This document shows positions 20,928 through 29,068 of a stretch of DNA of 37,180 nucleotides, in pieces. Made by a program: the position numbers and the translations under genes. How positions within the stretch are numbered: the first letter of the stretch is position 1; each line of letters begins with the position of its first letter. Source of the stretch: Methylotenera sp. (lineage in GTDB: Bacteria > Pseudomonadota > Gammaproteobacteria > Burkholderiales > Methylophilaceae); contig JAURWJ010000128.1 in the NCBI GenBank assembly GCA_030655015.1, forward strand, positions 1-37,180. Direction: 5' to 3'. The notes beneath the pieces are model-generated. The model was not told where the DNA came from. It did not search any database and saw nothing but the letters and a program-made list of their open reading frames with translations.

Positions 20928-23848
20928 TTGACCTCCTCAATCGCGAGTAAAATCAGTTGTGCATTGGCCATTTTTCCTGCGATGCAACGTGCATTCAGCC
21001 GCATGTTTCGATGCCCGATGGTCGGAAAATTATGCTCCACCAAATAGTCGTCAAATACTTCACCGCGAGTCAGCACGGCTTCCAGCAGTTTGCGTAATTT
21101 CGGAATGTTCCATTGGCCGCTCCCGAGCTCATAGATCGGTTGCCCGATGACTTCATCGGACGACACTTTGAACACTTTATAAAACGAATTGCTAACAGAA
21201 ACCACCTGTAACGCATTGTTAAGCACAACAAGCGGCTCGCGCACTGTATTTACAATGCCCTCAGCTAGTGCCAGCGCATCTTGCATGACAATAACTTCTA
21301 ACCGCGCAGTGATATTAGTAAAGGTAAGCACCAGCCCGTCGATGACGTTATCTAAACTGCGGTATGGCTGAATCCGCGCCAAGTACCACACGCCGTTGGT
21401 CGATTGTATTTCCCGCTCGTAAGGCATGAGTGTTTCCAACACTTTTTGTGCTGGCAGTAACAGATCATCACCTAACAAATTGGTTTTAATGTCGCCCAAG
21501 TGGCGGCCCACATCCGCTGGCGCCAACCGGTAGGCTTGCACGGCTTCGCGCGTGAAGCGACGAATATGCAGGTGTTGGTCAAGAAAAATAATACCAGAAC
21601 TTACATTATCGAGCAGGTTTTTCATGTCACTTTGCATGCCCGACAATTGCTCAATATTGGACTGTAACTCTGCATTTACCGTAATCAGCTCTTCGTTGAC
21701 TGATTGCAACTCCTCTTTAGAAGTCTCCAGCTCTTCATTGGTTGACTGAAGCTCCTCGTTGGTGGATTGCATTTCCTCGTTGCTGGAGAGCAACTCTTCA
21801 TTGGTGACTTGTTGTTCTTCAATGGTGGCTAGTAGCGTTTCTTTAGTGTGTGCAAGTTCTTGTTCCAGCGTATCAATGCGTAGTTTGGTGCCGCTTTCCG
21901 TCACGCGCGGTAGCCGCTTGGGTTTGCTAGGGGTAGTGGTAGAAACGTCCTGAAAACTCAATAGCAATATGTTTTCGCCAGCCTCAGTGCCAGCCAGCCT
22001 GCGCAAACTGACGCTTACAACCGATAAGCTATCGTTAAATGAAATCGTCACTTCTCGGTTTAATGTTTGCAAGTTATCTTTAACAACAGCATGAAGCATG
22101 GAAAGCAATTCTAGCTGCAAGCTCTCTCGCGCCATATCAATGACGTTGAGGGAAGCCTGACCGGGTGCAGGCCGTAAGTATTTTCCAGTTTCACCATGCA
22201 CAAAAAGAATATTGCCCTGCATATCTGTAACCACCGAGGCTGGCGCAAATAGCTGTAGCAACATGCGCCGGGTCAGCTCTACAAAATTGGCGTCCCTAGG
22301 TTTTTTAATCACCACATCGGGCACTTTGCTGACGATGGCTGAGCCCCACGATAAACCGTTGGTCAACAGCTTGCGTGCAGAAGCGTCGGTATGTATGGCG
22401 CGATAAAACTTCCATTTACGGTTGACCGAGTCAAACAGCTCGGTGTGATTGCCAATGCTTTCTGATGGTGAAACTAACAATATGCCGTCTGGCTTGAGCG
22501 CATAATGAAAGGTAGGAATCAGCCTGTTTTGCAACACCGGCTCAAGATAGATCATTAAATTGCGGCAACTGAGTAAATCCAGTTTAGTAAAAGGCGGGTC
22601 TTTAATCACGTTTTGTACGGCAAATACCACCATCTCGCGAAGGTCCTTTCGCACCCGGTAGCCGGTGTCTTCTTTAATGAAATATTTGCGCAAGCGTTCA
22701 GCAGAAACGTCCTGTGCAATATTGGGCAGATAAAAGCCAGCGCGCGCTTTGCCTATAGCGTCGTCGTCAAGATCAGTTGCATAAATTTGAGTTCTGAACT
22801 CACGGTGGCTCTCGTCCATCCATTCGCGCAGCAAAATAGCAATGGAATAAGCCTCTTCGCCTGTAGCACAACCTGCCACCCAAACACGGAACACATAATC
22901 ATGGTCTTTGCCTGCTAACAGTTGCGGCAAAATATGATGTTTGAGCTCCTCAAAAGCTTCAGTATCGCGGAAAAAACTGGTGACATTGATCAGCAGTTCC
23001 TTGAATAACAGTTGCACCTCAGCGGGATGTTCTTTGAGAAAATGCAAATAAACTTCGGTATCTTCAATATTATGCAGTGACATCCTTCTTTCAATGCGGC
23101 GGGTGATCGTAGTTTTTTTGTATTGCGAGAAATCATGTCCGCAGCCACTGCGTAGCGTCATTAAAATATGGTTAATGCCTACCTCAGTCAGCTGAGATGA
23201 TTTTGCAGCGCGTGGGGCTATCAGGTGCTGTAAATCTCCCATTAGCTGCTGCGGCATCTCTTTAGCGGGTAGTACGTAGGTGGCATAGCCTGCATGAATA
23301 GCGCTGCTGGGCATGCCGTCAAATTTTGCATTTGCGGGTGTTTGTACGAGTGTAATGCCGCCTGCGCCAATAATGGCACGCAAGCCCAAGGTGCCATCGG
23401 TGCCTGTACCAGAGAGTACGATCCCGATAGCCTTCTCTCCCTGATCTTCGGCCAGCGAGCGCATAAATGCATCAATCGGCATACGCTGACCACGTGGCTC
23501 ATTAGGTACACTCAGCTGCAATTTACCGTGAAAAATCGCCATATCACGGTTAGGCGGAATCACATAAACAGCGTTAGGGGCAACTTGCATTTGGTCTTGC
23601 GCCTCAACCACAGGTAAGCGTGTTGAGCGTTGCAGAATTTCGGTGAGGATGCTGGTATGGCTAGGGTCAAGATGTTGTATCAGTACAAAAGCCATGCCGC
23701 AATCAGTAGGCACCTGATGAAAAAACTGCTCAAACGCCTCTAGCCCGCCAGCAGAGGCGCCCATGCCGATAATAGGAAAGCTGCCTTCCGGCGTGACCTC
23801 GACCGGTACTTGCCCCATGGATTTTCTGCTTACTTTTCTGGCAGTCAC
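20924..23848 (-). CDS. CheB-CheR-PAS fusion protein
   Basis: The 974-residue protein starts at GTG. CheB methylesterase (about 23-210) has the triad S32 (GMGASAGG), H59 (LIQHLDPSH) and D151 (SGTGTDGTLG), but no receiver domain. A CheR methyltransferase (about 220-480) follows with YATDLDDDAIGKAR and SCRNLMIYL. A dimerising coiled coil at about 663-736 is built from STNEELQ/TNEELE-type repeats. Two PAS regions lie at about 740-960. Fusions of this type are thought to be signalling proteins uncoupled from classical chemotaxis, and no chemoreceptor or cheA is nearby. Coupled to the PAS-LuxR gene by a 4-bp overlap. Confidence 0.92.
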   Translation of the reverse strand: MTARKVSRKSMGQVPVEVTPEGSFPIIGMGASAGGLEAFEQFFHQVPTDCGMAFVLIQHLDPSHTSILTEILQRSTRLPVVEAQDQMQVAPNAVYVIPPNRDMAIFHGKLQLSVPNEPRGQRMPIDAFMRSLAEDQGEKAIGIVLSGTGTDGTLGLRAIIGAGGITLVQTPANAKFDGMPSSAIHAGYATYVLPAKEMPQQLMGDLQHLIAPRAAKSSQLTEVGINHILMTLRSGCGHDFSQYKKTTITRRIERRMSLHNIEDTEVYLHFLKEHPAEVQLLFKELLINVTSFFRDTEAFEELKHHILPQLLAGKDHDYVFRVWVAGCATGEEAYSIAILLREWMDESHREFRTQIYATDLDDDAIGKARAGFYLPNIAQDVSAERLRKYFIKEDTGYRVRKDLREMVVFAVQNVIKDPPFTKLDLLSCRNLMIYLEPVLQNRLIPTFHYALKPDGILLVSPSESIGNHTELFDSVNRKWKFYRAIHTDASARKLLTNGLSWGSAIVSKVPDVVIKKPRDANFVELTRRMLLQLFAPASVVTDMQGNILFVHGETGKYLRPAPGQASLNVIDMARESLQLELLSMLHAVVKDNLQTLNREVTISFNDSLSVVSVSLRRLAGTEAGENILLLSFQDVSTTTPSKPKRLPRVTESGTKLRIDTLEQELAHTKETLLATIEEQQVTNEELLSSNEEMQSTNEELQSTNEELETSKEELQSVNEELITVNAELQSNIEQLSGMQSDMKNLLDNVSSGIIFLDQHLHIRRFTREAVQAYRLAPADVGRHLGDIKTNLLGDDLLLPAQKVLETLMPYEREIQSTNGVWYLARIQPYRSLDNVIDGLVLTFTNITARLEVIVMQDALALAEGIVNTVREPLVVLNNALQVVSVSNSFYKVFKVSSDEVIGQPIYELGSGQWNIPKLRKLLEAVLTRGEVFDDYLVEHNFPTIGHRNMRLNARCIAGKMANAQLILLAIEEVK

Positions 23849-23989
23849 AAGTTGTCTTTCTTCAAATGCAAGCTATTGTATGTAATCGACAAAATTATAA
23901 AACGTCCGCTCTTAATTTGCACTATATCACAAGCTTGGCGCGGCATACTCCAGTATGGATAGTAATGAAATGTATTGTTGCATATAGCA

Positions 23990-24026
23990 ACAAAAAACCC
24001 GCTTCAGCGATACACTGAAGCGGGTT
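23990..24026 (-). terminator. Rho-independent terminator of the FapF-like gene
   Basis: AACCCGCTTCAG pairs perfectly with CTGAAGCGGGTT (12 bp, 7-nt loop), followed on the minus strand by TTTTTTG. It lies 47 bp after the stop codon of the barrel gene and separates it from the CheB-CheR gene. Confidence 0.9.
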
Positions 24027-24073
24027 GAATAACATGCCTGGATTCGTCGCAAATGACGACTTGCTGGGCAAGC

Positions 24074-25357
24074 TTAGAAGTTATACGGGAACTTAATGCC
24101 CACCGTCACGTCTGGTGCATCTGGTGTGACACCCATGCCGACGTTGGCCACCATTGAAAGCTTGTCAGACATGGCATAAGTGATGCCAAAGTTAAGCGAG
24201 CCAGCACTGGCATCGCTACCGGTGACGCTATTCCATCCTTGCCCCGCTTGTTTAATACGCGCTTTATGTGAAAAGCGGTGCGCATAAGACATGCTAGTAC
24301 TCATGCGATCACTCAATGCAAAGGCAAAGCCACCACCTAACTGGTATGAATCGCCCAAATCAATCTCGCCCGAAACTTTATCGCCAGGGGTCCCGCTAAT
24401 ATCACTAAATTTGCGTGAGAAATTGTGAGAATAGCCAATATTTGCGAACAAAATGGCTGGGTCTATTGTTTTAACAAAAGTTAATCCAGTAGAAAGTGAC
24501 CATAAGCCATTTCCCGTTGGAAGGTCATTAGGCGCAGAAACATCACCAACCTTTGTAAACTTGATACCATAAGGGTCCTTACCCGTTGGCGCTTTTACAC
24601 GGACATTTAAAACAATATCTGGGCTTGTCGGTGTTTCTGGGAACAGGCGGTAATAGGCGCCTGCGCTTACATCGCCGATGTCAGCATTGCTCACATCACG
24701 CTCACCCAATGTTGAAGCGCTTCCACCTACTCCGCTGGATTCAAAAGTTGAATTGCGGTAAAGAAACGGTGCATTAAAGTCAAATTGCAAACGGTCTGTC
24801 ACGCCATAGCGCCCTGTCACATCCAGTTGCACAATGTCAGATTTAATGCGGTCTAGTTTGATGTTGCCTAGAAAAATTGCATCTAAAGCCAAAAAGCCTT
24901 CCAACGTTAGTTGGCGACGATCAGAGTGACTATAACTTATACCTGTTTCCAGTGTAAAAGTCTTATTAAACAATGCGTTTTGCTCACGATAAACCGCCTC
25001 AGCGCTACGCGATGCCGGCGCTTCTTTCACAACAGGCTCATTGGTCACTTGTTCCGGCCGGCTTTCATCGCTGGTCGTTTGAGTGGTGCTGGTGTCAGCC
25101 GCGACTACCGTTTTATTCACGGCATGCATCGGCCTCGCCTGCCCCTGACCTGAGTTTTCGAGCTGCTGCAACCTTTGTGCCAAAGATTGCAAGGTAGCGC
25201 TTTGCGCTTCGTAGCGATTGTTTAATTCACCAAGCTGTTTGCGCAACTCCGCCACATCTTGTGCATCTGTGGCTGGGTCAGCCGCCCAAACGTTGGATGA
25301 GAGGCAGGTAGCCACCGCTAACGCAACGCCGCTTAATTTAAAAAAGTGGTTATTCAT
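24074..25357 (-). CDS. fapF: FapF-like outer-membrane amyloid secretion channel
   Basis: The 427-residue protein has a signal peptide ending SNVWA at 25 and a coiled coil at about 33-68 (VAELRKQLGELNNRYEAQ, then LAQRLQQLEN). A polar linker (69-118) and a short helix (AVYREQNALF) come before a beta barrel from about 132 that ends in Phe (IKFPYNF), the usual outer-membrane signature. Signal-coiled coil-linker-plug helix-barrel is the architecture of FapF, and LEGFLALDAIFLGNI with GRYGVTDRLQFDFNAPFLYR is the kind of sequence found in FapF barrels. FapF exports Fap subunits in Pseudomonas. Here the gene is alone, with its own terminator and a 480-bp upstream region, 9 kb from fapE. Other 'transporter' family barrels share parts of this pattern, but the coiled coil favours FapF. 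No cysteine in the mature part. Confidence 0.72.
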   Translation of the reverse strand: MNNHFFKLSGVALAVATCLSSNVWAADPATDAQDVAELRKQLGELNNRYEAQSATLQSLAQRLQQLENSGQGQARPMHAVNKTVVAADTSTTQTTSDESRPEQVTNEPVVKEAPASRSAEAVYREQNALFNKTFTLETGISYSHSDRRQLTLEGFLALDAIFLGNIKLDRIKSDIVQLDVTGRYGVTDRLQFDFNAPFLYRNSTFESSGVGGSASTLGERDVSNADIGDVSAGAYYRLFPETPTSPDIVLNVRVKAPTGKDPYGIKFTKVGDVSAPNDLPTGNGLWSLSTGLTFVKTIDPAILFANIGYSHNFSRKFSDISGTPGDKVSGEIDLGDSYQLGGGFAFALSDRMSTSMSYAHRFSHKARIKQAGQGWNSVTGSDASAGSLNFGITYAMSDKLSMVANVGMGVTPDAPDVTVGIKFPYNF

Positions 25358-25837
25358 CAGTTAGGTATTCCCATAAAAATGCACAAAATTCACTGTTTGT
25401 TGCGTAGAAAAGACTGGGGTTTTTTACAGGGCACCCTACAGTCATTCCAGTTAAATCACACACGTCAGCACATGCGTAAAAATACGCACACTAATATTAG
25501 CTTAGAGGCACACTTTATAAGGCTGGCTGACAGGGTGCAATCAATTATTCTAGGGGGCTAAAATGGTAGTTAATGGGTATAAAAAATACCTATTATTTTA
25601 AAAGACCCTAAATTTGCTCGATGTGCCCTTGAACTTATTTTTCGCCAAGAACTGGTAAGCGGGAGTAACGAATTGAGATTTTTATGAATAAATCAGTGCT
25701 TCCTTAGGCGCCATGCAAAAATAACTACCCTCAGTGATTTGATAGAGCCAATGGTATTAGTGGTAAAATGTCGCTTAGAAATCGCACAACTAAACGCATA
25801 AGTGCTCATAAGCTTTTATTAAATAGTAGGTTGTACT
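25358..25837. other. Gene-free region upstream of fapF and tRNA-Gly
   Basis: There are no convincing genes here. I see two small hairpins: TGCGTA/TACGCA with an AAAA loop (25473-25488) and GGTAT/ATACC (25576-25590). The first lies about 115 bp before the fapF-like start and might be an operator or leader structure. No sigma-54 promoter faces fapF. The promoter of the tRNA must lie in the last 150 bases, but I cannot place it securely. Confidence 0.5.
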
Positions 25838-25911
25838 GCGGGTGTAGTTCAATGGTAGAACGCTAGCTTCCCAAGCTCGATACGCGGGTCCGATTCCCGT
25901 CACCCGCTCCA
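25838..25911 (+). tRNA. tRNA-Gly (anticodon CCC)
   Basis: The 74-nt cloverleaf includes an encoded CCA. Acceptor GCGGGTG pairs with CACCCGC; the D arm is GTTC/GAAC; the anticodon loop is TTCCCAA (anticodon CCC); the T stem GCGGG pairs with CCCGT. Two oddities: the anticodon stem CTAGC/GCTCG has a U-C mismatch at 28-42, and the T loop reads TCCGATT, so position 55 is C instead of the near-universal U that becomes pseudouridine. GGG codons can also be read by a UCC isoacceptor. thiD starts 38 nt downstream. Confidence 0.92.
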
Positions 25912-25949
25912 TTTTTGATGTAATTAAGACTTAACGGTAGAAGAAAATA

Positions 25950-26810
25950 ATGGCAAATCTTGCACCTCCTTCAGTACTCACTTTTGCAGGCACCGACCCC
26001 AGTGGCGGTGCTGGTTTGCAGGCAGATATTCTCACGTTTGCCAGTATTGGTTGTCATCCATTGTCTGTGGTAACCGCCATCACTGCACAAGATACCGTGG
26101 GTGTAGATGGAGTGCTGGCGATGGACCCAGATTGGGTCAATGATCAGGCACGTGCCATTCTAGAAGACGTTCAGGTGTCGGCATTTAAGCTGGGATTGTT
26201 AGGCTCGGTTGAAAATATTGCAGTGATTGCGGAAATCATGGCTGATTATCCTGATATACCATTACTCATCGATCCAATTTTAACTTCAGGCCGCGGGGAT
26301 GATTTAACGAACGATGAAATGATGGAGGCCATGATTGAGCTGCTTTTTCCTCAAGCCACGTTGATTACACCCAATAGCCTGGAAGCACGTAGATTTGCTT
26401 TTGCCGATGAGGCGGATGAAGTCGGGTTGACTAGCTTAGATGAAAGTGCCGCGCGCCTGTTGGCGATGGGCAGTGAATATGTGTTGATTACCGGCACGCA
26501 TGAGCGCACCACTGAAGTGACCAATATTTTATATGGCGACAACAAACTCATCAAAACTTACAAATGGGAGCGCTTGCCTGGCAGTTATCATGGTTCTGGC
26601 TGCACGCTAACCAGTGCGATTGCTGCTTGCATGGCACATGGACTAAGCCTTGAAGAAGCGGTGCTAGAAGCGCAGGAATATACTTGGCAAACCCTTAAGA
26701 ACGGCTTTAGGCCTGGCATGGGGCAATATATTCCTGACCGTATGTTCTGGGCGCGTGATGAAGAAGATACCCCTGTTAATAGCGGTGATGGCAGCGTTAA
26801 AACGCATTAA
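25950..26810 (+). CDS. thiD: Hydroxymethylpyrimidine/phosphomethylpyrimidine kinase
   Basis: The 286-residue ribokinase-fold enzyme has the family N-terminus TFAGTDPSGGAGLQADILTF, which binds the pyrimidine, the central LITPNSLEARRF and the anion-hole/catalytic motif GSGCTLTSAIAACMAHG near residues 216-232. It phosphorylates HMP and HMP-P in thiamine synthesis in the cytoplasm. thiE follows after 28 bp and hemL overlaps thiE, so the three form an operon, perhaps with the tRNA in front. No TPP riboswitch is visible upstream. Confidence 0.95.
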   Translation: MANLAPPSVLTFAGTDPSGGAGLQADILTFASIGCHPLSVVTAITAQDTVGVDGVLAMDPDWVNDQARAILEDVQVSAFKLGLLGSVENIAVIAEIMADYPDIPLLIDPILTSGRGDDLTNDEMMEAMIELLFPQATLITPNSLEARRFAFADEADEVGLTSLDESAARLLAMGSEYVLITGTHERTTEVTNILYGDNKLIKTYKWERLPGSYHGSGCTLTSAIAACMAHGLSLEEAVLEAQEYTWQTLKNGFRPGMGQYIPDRMFWARDEEDTPVNSGDGSVKTH

Positions 26811-26838
26811 CACCGTTATTACTTAAGGTATTTTTTGT

Positions 26839-27456
26839 ATGATTACTGGTTTATATGCCGTGACACCAGACGAGCAAAATACCGACGTGCTGGTGGCTAA
26901 AGTTGAAGCCGCCTTACAAGGTGGTGTTAAAGTTTTGCAGTATCGCAACAAATTTGCTAATTACAAGTTGCAAACGCAACAAGCGCACGCATTGTTATCC
27001 TTGTGTCGCCAATATCATGTACCACTGATTATTAACGACTCCATTGAGCTTTGCCTCACGTTAGATGCAGATGGCGTACATTTAGGTGCAGATGACGGCA
27101 ACTTGAGTGAAGCGCGTGCCAGATTGGGTGCTAATAAAATTATGGGCGCTTCGTGCTATAACCGTTTTGAATTAGCCGTATCTGCGCAGCAAGCGGGTGC
27201 AGATTATGTGGCTTTTGGCGCATGTTTTGCATCGAGTACCAAGCCGAATGCGCTGGTGGCGGGGTTGGAATTGTTTACTCGCGCTAAAGTTGAACTTACT
27301 ATTACTATTCCTATTGTTGCCATTGGTGGCATCACTTTAGAAAATGCACCATTAGCCATCGAAGCAGGTGCAGATTCAATCGCGGTGATTAACGCAATTT
27401 TTAACGTACAAGATGTAAAATCGACCACTCAACAATTTACAAAGCTATTCATATAA
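26839..27456 (+). CDS. thiE: Thiamine-phosphate synthase
   Basis: The 205-residue TIM-barrel protein has the early VLQYRNKF motif that binds the pyrimidine diphosphate, [20 protein letters not shown] and DDGNLSEAR (Mg/PPi site). [21 protein letters not shown] and the C-terminal phosphate-binding [13 protein letters not shown] complete the pattern. It joins HMP-PP and thiazole phosphate to form thiamine phosphate. Length is typical (about 205-215). The stop codon overlaps the hemL start as TAATG, which indicates translational coupling. Confidence 0.95.
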   Translation: MITGLYAVTPDEQNTDVLVAKVEAALQGGVKVLQYRNKFANYKLQTQQAHALLSLCRQYHVPLIINDSIELCLTLDADGVHLGADDGNLSEARARLGANKIMGASCYNRFELAVSAQQAGADYVAFGACFASSTKPNALVAGLELFTRAKVELTITIPIVAIGGITLENAPLAIEAGADSIAVINAIFNVQDVKSTTQQFTKLFI

Positions 27457-28763
27457 TGACCTCACTCAATCAAACCCTTTTTGAAAAATCCTCTAAATTG
27501 ATTCCAGGTGGCGTGAACTCACCTGTGCGCGCGTTTCGCAGTGTGGGAGGTACGCCGATATTTTTCAAAAAAGGGCTGGGTTCTAAGCTTTGGGATGTCG
27601 ACGGTAAGGAATATATCGATTACATCAACTCTTGGGGGCCGATGATCGTAGGTCATGCGCACCCGGATGTGATTAAAGCGGTGCAAGAGGTGGCGGCAAA
27701 TAGTTTATCATTTGGCGCGCCAACGGGTTTAGAGCTTGAAATGGCTGAGCTTATTAATAAGCTGGTGCCGAGCATGGAGCAGGTGCGTTTGGTGAGCAGT
27801 GGTACCGAGGCTACTATGAGTGCGATTCGCGTTGCGCGCGGTTTTACTGGGCGCAATAAGCTGGTTAAGTTTGAAGGTTGCTACCATGGTCACTCCGACG
27901 CTTTGTTAGTAAAAGCGGGCTCTGGTTTACTCACGTTTGGCAAAAGCAATCAGTTAGGTGTTCCAAGTTCTGCGGGTGTTCCAGCGGAAGTGGCTGCTCA
28001 CACTTTAACGCTTGAATATAACAATACGCAATCACTAAAAGATTTGTTTGCCCAAATGGGTGATGAAATTGCCTGTGTGATTATTGAGCCCGTGGTTGGT
28101 AACATGAACTTAATCGTGCCCACGCAAGAATTTTTACAAACGTTGCGTGCGCTTTGCACTAAGCATGGTGCAGTGCTGATTTTTGATGAGGTAATGACAG
28201 GCTTCCGCGTGGCTTTAGGGGGTGCTCAAGCTCTGTATAACATCAAGCCTGATATGACCACGCTGGGTAAGGTGATCGGTGGCGGCTTGCCGGTGGGTGC
28301 ATTTGGTGGTCGTAAAGATATTATGCAATGTTTGGCTCCGCTGGGTGCGGTTTATCAAGCCGGCACGCTATCAGGCAACCCGGTGGCCGTGACTGCGGGT
28401 CTTGAAACTCTGAAGCTGATTCAGGCGCCGGATTTCCATGCCAAGCTGACGGCACAAACCAAAAAGTTGGTGGATGGTCTGAAAGCGGCGGCAGCAGAGG
28501 CGGGGGTGGTATTCAGCGCGCAAAGCGTGGGCGGTATGTTTGGAATTTATTTTAGTGAAAAATGCCCAACAAGCTTTAATGAGGTGATGCAGTCTAACAA
28601 AGACCACTTTAATCAATTTTTTCACAGCATGTTAGATTCTGGTATTTATTTGGGTCCGTCAGCATTTGAGGCTGGGTTTGTATCAGCCGCACATACGGAT
28701 GAAGATATTGCTTTTACGATTGATGCGGCAAAAAAAGCATTTAAATTGCTGGTGGCACATTAA
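27456..28763 (+). CDS. hemL: Glutamate-1-semialdehyde 2,1-aminomutase
   Basis: This PLP-dependent fold-type I enzyme has 435 residues, the usual HemL length. It begins with [36 protein letters not shown] binds the PLP phosphate; [11 protein letters not shown] contains the Asp that pairs with the PLP ring; the Schiff-base lysine is K272 in [18 protein letters not shown]. It makes 5-aminolevulinate in the C5 haem pathway, so the thiE-hemL coupling joins two cofactor pathways. hemE, a later haem gene, lies 6.6 kb further on. Confidence 0.96.
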   Translation: MTSLNQTLFEKSSKLIPGGVNSPVRAFRSVGGTPIFFKKGLGSKLWDVDGKEYIDYINSWGPMIVGHAHPDVIKAVQEVAANSLSFGAPTGLELEMAELINKLVPSMEQVRLVSSGTEATMSAIRVARGFTGRNKLVKFEGCYHGHSDALLVKAGSGLLTFGKSNQLGVPSSAGVPAEVAAHTLTLEYNNTQSLKDLFAQMGDEIACVIIEPVVGNMNLIVPTQEFLQTLRALCTKHGAVLIFDEVMTGFRVALGGAQALYNIKPDMTTLGKVIGGGLPVGAFGGRKDIMQCLAPLGAVYQAGTLSGNPVAVTAGLETLKLIQAPDFHAKLTAQTKKLVDGLKAAAAEAGVVFSAQSVGGMFGIYFSEKCPTSFNEVMQSNKDHFNQFFHSMLDSGIYLGPSAFEAGFVSAAHTDEDIAFTIDAAKKAFKLLVAH

Positions 28764-28777
28764 CTTATAAAAAGCAG

Positions 28778-28985
28778 TTGTCCACGAAATTCACGAACAT
28801 ACACGAACAAAATCAAATGGATATGTGTACTTAAGTTGGCACCCTATGGGTGAGTGTAACGGTTGATTTATCTCTTTAGTATTTTTCGTGGTTTTTGTGT
28901 TGTTCGTGGATTAAAAGCCGTTTTTAGGATTAATCGTGGGGTAACAGTGTTAATTTCATTAAAGATTATTTAATAAATAATCTTT
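28778..28985. repeat. Repeats and palindrome in the hemL-gltB gap
   Basis: The 305-bp gap between hemL and gltB holds an imperfect inverted repeat made of TCCACGAA/TTCGTGGA-type words (28778-28810 against 28881-28913) and a perfect A/T palindrome (28961-28972 and 28974-28985, one-base centre). The first resembles common dispersed intergenic repeats. The second, 83 bp before gltB, could be an operator or a weak terminator. No gene is supported here. Confidence 0.55.
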
Positions 28986-29068
28986 ATCTTTCATATCTAT
29001 CTTATTGAACTCATAGGTATTTAGCGGTAAACTTGAAGGTTCCGCTAAATGTTTTGTGATTAGATAAT

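Noticed and set aside
21552-21953. Plus-strand open frames opposite the CheB-CheR coiled coil
   Set aside because: They are Ser/Leu-rich antisense images of the repeated NEEL coiled coil and have no ribosome sites.
25524-25539. TGGCTG-N5-GTGCA on the plus strand, with sigma-54-like GG/GC spacing
   Set aside because: It points away from the fapF-like gene, lacks the TTGC element and would read 300 bp of empty sequence before a tRNA.
25600-25640. Possible sigma-54 site for fapF on the minus strand (GGGCACATCGAGC)
   Set aside because: The GG-GC spacing is too short and the TTGC element is absent.
25838-25949. TPP riboswitch upstream of thiD
   Set aside because: The interval is a tRNA plus 38 nt. 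No THI-box words (CTGAGA, ACCTGATCTGG-like) are visible.
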